From positions 1-8,935 of the forward strand of contig CAKZKB010000493.1 in the NCBI GenBank assembly GCA_937121005.1: DNA of 8,935 nucleotides, given 5' to 3'. The DNA comes from an uncultured cyanobacterium. GTDB taxonomy: Bacteria; Cyanobacteriota; Cyanobacteriia; Cyanobacteriales; Geitlerinemataceae. Made by a program: the position numbers and the translations under genes. Of this stretch, positions 4,987 through 8,935 are shown piece after piece (position 1 is the first letter of the stretch; the number at the start of each line of letters is the position of its first letter). The notes beneath the pieces were generated by a model. It saw only the letters and a program-made list of their open reading frames with translations, was not told the origin of the DNA and did not search any database.

Positions 4987-6780
4987 ATGCAAGCAATTGA
5001 TTGGGCGATAGTCGTCGCGTATCTCGTTTTAACGATGGGTTTGGGTGCGTATTTGTCGCGCAAAGCCTCTAAAAGTTTAGTCGATTTTTTCGTATCGGGG
5101 CGATCGCTTCCCTGGTGGCTGACAGGGGTGAGTATGGCGGCGACCACATTTTCCATTGACACGCCGCTTTTAATTACTGGAATTGTTGGTAATAGCGGCA
5201 TTTCTGGGAACTGGTTGTGGTGGAGTTTTGGCATCTCCCACGTGATTATGATTTATTTGTTTGCCAAAATGTGGCGGCGATCGGAGGCCATTACCGATGC
5301 GGAACTGACAGAGTTGCGCTACGGTGGAAAAACTGCCGCCGTGTTGCGTGGAGTCAAAGCATTTATCTTCGCTGTTCCTGTTAATTGCATTGCCATCGGT
5401 TACGCCATGCTAGGGATGGTGAAAGTGGTAGATGCCCTGAATATTTGGTCGGGTTTGGGGATCGATGCGGGAGATACGAACTTAAAAATTTTGAGCGTTA
5501 TTGGAGTCAGTATTTTTGTCCTCGTCTATGCAGGCTTGGCGGGATTGTGGGGGGTAGTGGCAACGGCTTTCTTCCAATTTGTGTTAGCATTAGTCGGGGC
5601 GCTTTTAGTAGCTGGTATCGCCCTCAACAGCATTGGCGGCATTCGCGAACTGATCGCCGGCGTTCAACAAATTAGCGATCGCGACATTCTCTCCATCGTC
5701 CCCATTTCCATTGGCACGGAAGATGGGTTAATCGCCTTCAGCAAAACAGCAACCATTACCGCCAGTGTCTTTTTTACCAACATTTTTATCCAGTGGTGGG
5801 CCTGGCGACGTAGCGATGGTGGAGGTGAATTCGTACAGCGATTTGCAGCTTCTAAAAACGAAGTCGATGCCGAAAAAGCCGCTTGGACGTTCAATATTTT
5901 ACACTACGTGGTGCGAACTTGGCCCTGGATTATTGTCGCCCTAGTTGCCTTAGTCGTCTTTCCGGATCTAGAAGACAAGGAGCTAGGATACCCAAAACTA
6001 ATGGTCGAATTCTTATCTCCAGGAATTTTGGGCTTAGTCGTTTCTTCTCTCGTTGCTGCATTTATGAGTACCGTTTCTACGTCTATTAACTGGGGAGCCT
6101 CTTTTATTACCAACGATTTGTACTTGCGCTTTGTCGAACCCAACGCCAGCCAATCCAAACTTGTTTTCGTAGCTCGCATCTCTTCGGTTCTCATCACTGC
6201 TTTGGGTGGCATTGCGGCATTTTTAGCCAACGACATCAACACTGTTTTTCAACTGATCATCGCCATTGGAACTGGATCGGGCTTGATTCTGATGCTACGC
6301 TGGTTTTGGTGGCGGGTGAATGCTGCCGCAGAACTGACGGCGATCGTCGCGAGTTTTGTAGTTGGTTTAACTTTTAGCGTCGTTCCCGACGTGGCAATTG
6401 AAGACTACGGAATTCGTGTTATGGTGATTACTGCGATCGTCTGTACCTTGTGGATCGCCGTCATGTTTTTAACTCCTCCCGAGTCCGAAGAAACCCTACA
6501 AGAATTTTATCGCCGCACTCGTCCCGGCGGCCCTGGTTGGCGCAAGCAACGACAAGCATTGCAACTCGAACCCGCGCAGGATTTAAAGTTAGATATTCAA
6601 CGGTCGATCGCGGCCAATATCCTCCTCTTTGGTATCCTCATTGGTACGGGAGCATTTTTACTGCTGCAACCCCTACTCGGTTGGAGTTCTCTCGTCGTCG
6701 CCGTTCTCGGTTGGACGTGGTTGCGACAGCTAAACAAGCGCCGCATTTCACCCATGCCCCGCCCCGGTTTGGAGGATTAA
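4987..6780 (+). CDS. Sodium:solute symporter family (SSS) transporter
   Basis: A 597-residue polytopic membrane protein. The N-terminus (MQAIDWAIVVAYLVLTMGLG) is the first helix, followed by the typical SRKASKSLVDFFVSGRSLPWW and a TTFSIDTPL segment. The SSS hallmark, AAFMSTVSTSINWGASF with DLYLRF after it, begins at about residue 357 and contains the Ser/Thr residues expected at the sodium site. The core has roughly a dozen helices. After a polar stretch (RRTRPGGPGWRKQRQ) there are two further hydrophobic segments near the C-terminus (AANILLFGILIGTG and SSLVVAVLGWTWL), so the protein is longer than PutP-type members. The family couples inward sodium movement to uptake of sugars, amino acids, nucleobases or organic acids; substrate cannot be read from the sequence. 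It is divergent from the NDH-2 gene and 150 bases upstream of an adenosine deaminase-family gene. Confidence 0.88.
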   Translation: MQAIDWAIVVAYLVLTMGLGAYLSRKASKSLVDFFVSGRSLPWWLTGVSMAATTFSIDTPLLITGIVGNSGISGNWLWWSFGISHVIMIYLFAKMWRRSEAITDAELTELRYGGKTAAVLRGVKAFIFAVPVNCIAIGYAMLGMVKVVDALNIWSGLGIDAGDTNLKILSVIGVSIFVLVYAGLAGLWGVVATAFFQFVLALVGALLVAGIALNSIGGIRELIAGVQQISDRDILSIVPISIGTEDGLIAFSKTATITASVFFTNIFIQWWAWRRSDGGGEFVQRFAASKNEVDAEKAAWTFNILHYVVRTWPWIIVALVALVVFPDLEDKELGYPKLMVEFLSPGILGLVVSSLVAAFMSTVSTSINWGASFITNDLYLRFVEPNASQSKLVFVARISSVLITALGGIAAFLANDINTVFQLIIAIGTGSGLILMLRWFWWRVNAAAELTAIVASFVVGLTFSVVPDVAIEDYGIRVMVITAIVCTLWIAVMFLTPPESEETLQEFYRRTRPGGPGWRKQRQALQLEPAQDLKLDIQRSIAANILLFGILIGTGAFLLLQPLLGWSSLVVAVLGWTWLRQLNKRRISPMPRPGLED

Positions 6781-6809
6781 AGGTAAGTATTCAGCTAAAA
6801 TTGAACATG

Positions 6810-6924
6810 ACTGTAAGGATCCCCCTTCCGTCCCCCTTATTAAGGGGGAGACCCATTAATTAATTCCCCCCTTATTAAGGGGGGTTAGGGGGGGATCTTT
6901 TCCCTCAACCTGAATCTTTACAGT
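6810..6924. repeat. Nested palindromic MITE-like element before the deaminase gene
   Basis: The ends form an 11-base terminal inverted repeat with one mismatch, ACTGTAAGGAT (6810-6820) and ATCTTTACAGT (6914-6924). Inside are two hairpins of the same design: CCCCCTT-ATT-AAGGGGG (6832-6848) and CCCCCCTT-ATT-AAGGGGGG (6866-6884). GATCCCCC (6818-6825) can also pair with GGGGGATC (6890-6897) around both. TTGAA occurs at 6801-6805 and again at 6924-6928, a possible but unproven duplication. Repeats rich in CCCCCTT/AAGGGGG are widespread between cyanobacterial genes. There is no transposase. The element ends seven bases before the deaminase ATG. Confidence 0.75.
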
Positions 6925-6930
6925 TGAAGT

Positions 6931-7959
6931 ATGCAAGAAAAACCGACGATCGATCTCTCCCAAATGCCCAAGGCAGAACTGCACCTGCACTTAGAAGGAA
7001 TGCCGCGTTGGGAAACACTGCGACAGGCACACCGACGGCATTACGGAACGGAATTACCCGCCGTTCCTTATTGGTACGCAGCCGATTTTCGGTTTGCTAA
7101 CTTTGGCGAATTTGCCAGTTTGTTCCGCGAATACGTTCACCCTTGGCTGCAAGCACCTTCGGGTTATGCTGAAGTCATTCGCGACTGCTTCGACAGTTTA
7201 ATTGAGCAGAATATTCGCTATGCGGAAATCAATTTTACCCCTTTGCTGGTGGAGAAGTTCGGATTTTCTCTCCCTAACATTTTAGACCTACTCGCCGCCG
7301 AGATCGATCGCGCAAAAGACAGAAATTGCACCATTCGGATGTTTGCGGGTTTGCTGCGCGATCGCGGTTCCGAAGAGGCGATCGCCTGGGTCAAAAAACT
7401 GCGATCGTCCCCGATTATTTCGGGATTTGACTTCCAAGGCAACGAAGTTGGCTGGCCCGTCGATCGCTTTTTAACCGCCATCGATCTGGCAAAAGAAGCC
7501 GGAAAGCGAGTCAAAGCACACGCTGGAGAAATGACAGGGCCTGAAAACATTAAAATTGCCGTCGAACGGGCCAGAATCGATCGCATCGGACATGGAACCT
7601 CTGCCATTCAAGACCCAGAAGTTGTCGAACTTTTGCGCGATCGTCATGTTACAGTAGAAATGTGTCCCACGTCTAACGAACGCCTAAAATATGTCAAATC
7701 CTATCGAGAACATCCTATTTTCGATCTCGATGCTGCCGGAATTGCTGTCACTGTAAACTCTGACGATCCCACCTTCTTCGGACTCAACCTCACCGACGAA
7801 CTCTCGCGGTTGATGGCACAGCGACAGGCAAAAATATCCGACCTCAAACGCTGGACGCGCAATGCGTTTTGCCACGCCATTCTTGATGAGAAGACTCGCC
7901 GCCGTTACCTTAGCGAGCTCGAAGCATGGCAGCCAACGGCAGATGTTTTAGATGGCTGA
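6931..7959 (+). CDS. Adenosine deaminase-family amidohydrolase
   Basis: The 342-residue protein has all motifs of the adenosine/AMP deaminase family: PKAELHLHLEG (13-23; metal ligands His18 and His20), GFDFQGNE (165-172), AHAGE (His197 ligand, Glu200 catalytic), RIGHG (catalytic His221), CPTSN (245-249) and NSDDP with Asp278 and Asp279. Length matches bacterial adenosine deaminases, and no catalytic residue is missing. Such enzymes hydrolytically deaminate adenosine to inosine in purine salvage. The substrate is open, because the family also includes adenine, N6-modified adenine and N6-methyl-AMP deaminases, and GNE here differs from the common GDE of classical enzymes. The ATG at 6931 has only GAAG one base upstream; a second ATG at 6964 would still keep the HxH motif. 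A palindromic repeat fills the leader. Shared transcription with the symporter is possible but is interrupted by strong hairpins. Confidence 0.85.
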   Translation: MQEKPTIDLSQMPKAELHLHLEGMPRWETLRQAHRRHYGTELPAVPYWYAADFRFANFGEFASLFREYVHPWLQAPSGYAEVIRDCFDSLIEQNIRYAEINFTPLLVEKFGFSLPNILDLLAAEIDRAKDRNCTIRMFAGLLRDRGSEEAIAWVKKLRSSPIISGFDFQGNEVGWPVDRFLTAIDLAKEAGKRVKAHAGEMTGPENIKIAVERARIDRIGHGTSAIQDPEVVELLRDRHVTVEMCPTSNERLKYVKSYREHPIFDLDAAGIAVTVNSDDPTFFGLNLTDELSRLMAQRQAKISDLKRWTRNAFCHAILDEKTRRRYLSELEAWQPTADVLDG

Positions 7960-7974
7960 ATGTCTCAACATTGG

Positions 7975-8075
7975 ATGACTCTTCAGATAGTCTAGCATAA
8001 ACGGGTGTAGAAACCGGGTTTCTTGTTTAACCTGAAGACTGACAATATTTTTAGCCGCAATGTAGCCTGCGCTAC
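7975..8075. repeat. Cluster of small inverted repeats downstream of the deaminase gene
   Basis: The 172-base gap between genes contains an imperfect 12-base inverted repeat (7975-7986 with 8032-8043; the core is TCTTCAG/CTGAAGA). This encloses the palindrome AGAAACC-G-GGTTTCT at 8009-8023, a word I recall as frequent in cyanobacterial intergenic DNA. A GTAGC-CTGC-GCTAC hairpin follows at 8062-8075. The stems are short and no clean U-run follows, so a terminator role for the deaminase transcript is only a possibility. No gene is seen on either strand here. Confidence 0.45.
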
Positions 8076-8131
8076 CTACAACTGGGATCGTTTTCTGGTT
8101 TAATGAGCGTTGTCAGAACGACGATCGCCCG

Positions 8132-8935
8132 ATGAACTCTTACCCTGCCCAGGAAAGCATCTACAGCTACTTTCTAGATTTGGTACGCTCCCGCGCTCCA
8201 GACGAAGTGCTGCGCGAATTCAAAAATCTGTTCGTGTACCACGTCGCTTCTGAAAATGAAGCGATTCTCAACTACCTGCAAGACATCGTTTTAGACGCTG
8301 GAGAAGAACCGTTTAAGTACACCCTCCAGCGATCGTGCTACATTTTATTTAACAACTGGGAAGCCAATCGCCAGTACGAATATATCCCTAAATTGGTGCG
8401 CGTTTTTGACGATGCCGCCATTAGTCAGTCGGCGATTTCGCCAGTGCTAAAAAAGCAAAGAGCCTGGCTGCAAAACTTCTTAGAAAGCAAGGCTTTTAAC
8501 GATCTACAACTGTTTGTCTGGCGCTACGATACCGCCGATCGCAAACAAAAAGAGAAAAAATGGAGCGATCGCTATATTGCCTATTGCTTAGTGCCTCAAT
8601 ATGCCGATCCCAACAATTCCGAAGAACAACGGCAAGTGGCGCGTGTCGTTTCGCAACGCCTAAAAGACAAATTTAAATTCGAGCTTGCCATGTACGTGAC
8701 GCGATCGCAAATGGCCAGTTATCGCAGCAATCCCTATCCGAACCCGACCATTTTAGGCGATAATGTTTTGCGCCTCATCGAAATCGTACTGTCGCGGCGG
8801 GGACAATTTAACTACGAGAGTCTCGCCAGTTTGTTTCTCGCACAAACCGCACGATCGCGCTATTCCAGCTTCAAAACAAGACTGAATAAATATCTCCTCT
8901 ACGCTTGGGGCGATAAAGAATTAGCCAACACCATC
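8132..8935 (+). CDS. Protein of unknown function, probably cyanobacterial (3' end outside window)
   Basis: An uninterrupted frame of 268 codons starts at the ATG at 8132 (MNSYPAQESIYSYFLDLVRS) and runs off the right edge, so the true length is unknown. Codon use resembles the neighbours, and HIP1 sites lie in it (8565 and 8701). The protein looks soluble: there is no signal peptide or membrane segment, and it is mainly helical and rich in Trp, Tyr and charged residues. Landmarks are TLQRSCYILFNNWEANRQYE (about residues 65-84), WRYDTADRKQKEKKWSDRYI and, near the edge, LNKYLLYAWGD. It resembles hypothetical proteins I associate with cyanobacteria, but I recognise no enzyme or binding motif. There is no Shine-Dalgarno sequence (CGATCGCCCG precedes the ATG). 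Its start is 172 bases after the deaminase stop, so co-transcription is uncertain. Confidence 0.72.
   Translation, partial: MNSYPAQESIYSYFLDLVRSRAPDEVLREFKNLFVYHVASENEAILNYLQDIVLDAGEEPFKYTLQRSCYILFNNWEANRQYEYIPKLVRVFDDAAISQSAISPVLKKQRAWLQNFLESKAFNDLQLFVWRYDTADRKQKEKKWSDRYIAYCLVPQYADPNNSEEQRQVARVVSQRLKDKFKFELAMYVTRSQMASYRSNPYPNPTILGDNVLRLIEIVLSRRGQFNYESLASLFLAQTARSRYSSFKTRLNKYLLYAWGDKELANTI

Noticed and set aside
4814..4996. Upstream extension of the NDH-2 reading frame to 4996
   Set aside because: The added 61 residues lack family features, overlap the divergent symporter start and precede the normal N-terminal FAD motif; ATG at 4813 fits.
4851..5234. Minus-strand open frame of 127 codons opposite the symporter start
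   Set aside because: It is antisense to a strongly supported gene, and its translation looks like the reverse of membrane-protein codons.
5904..6242. Minus-strand open frame of 112 codons inside the symporter
   Set aside because: It is a shadow of the coding frame with no ribosome site and no family features.
6781..6930. Riboswitch or structured leader specific to purines before the deaminase
   Set aside because: No conserved purine-riboswitch core was seen; the structure is fully explained by a symmetric palindromic repeat.

Overview
This is ordinary-looking chromosomal DNA from a cyanobacterium, most likely a filamentous one. The evidence is at least a dozen copies of the HIP1 octamer GCGATCGC in under 9 kb (for example at 106, 1468, 1596, 3920, 4181, 4395, 4815, 4917, 5675, 7358, 7378, 8565 and 8701), where chance would give far fewer than one. 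Two arrays of seven-base tandem repeats (STRR type) and palindromic dispersed repeats between genes also fit, as does the gene content.

Layout. Positions 1-762 (+) hold the C-terminal part of an HD-GYP phosphodiesterase cut by the window edge. It converges on a minus-strand cluster across a palindromic repeat (761-888) and a heptamer array (886-920). The minus-strand cluster, in transcription order, is a type II NAD(P)H:quinone oxidoreductase (4813-3512), a small DoxX-family membrane protein (3425-2976), a deoxyhypusine synthase-like protein (2866-1787) and an agmatinase-family ureohydrolase (1790-894). The last two overlap by ATGA. A 173-base divergent promoter region separates the cluster from a plus-strand series: a sodium:solute symporter (4987-6780), an adenosine deaminase-family enzyme (6931-7959), and a gene of unknown function that runs off the right edge (8132-8935). 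The two plus-strand gaps contain hairpin-rich repeats.

How the genes fit together. The ureohydrolase and the deoxyhypusine synthase-like protein form a probable polyamine module (agmatine or aminopropylagmatine to putrescine or spermidine, then homospermidine). The quinone oxidoreductase and DoxX protein are both membrane redox candidates and may be co-transcribed. The symporter and deaminase might take up and process a purine-type solute, but that rests on adjacency alone.

I found no transposase, CRISPR array, phage gene, tRNA or rRNA, and no clearly new multi-gene system. The most interesting signals are: two heptamer arrays sitting across the 3' ends of genes, one apparently supplying a stop codon and the other apparently read through into a new C-terminal tail; the replaced polyamine-contacting residues in the deoxyhypusine synthase-like protein; and a nested palindromic element directly in front of the deaminase start codon.
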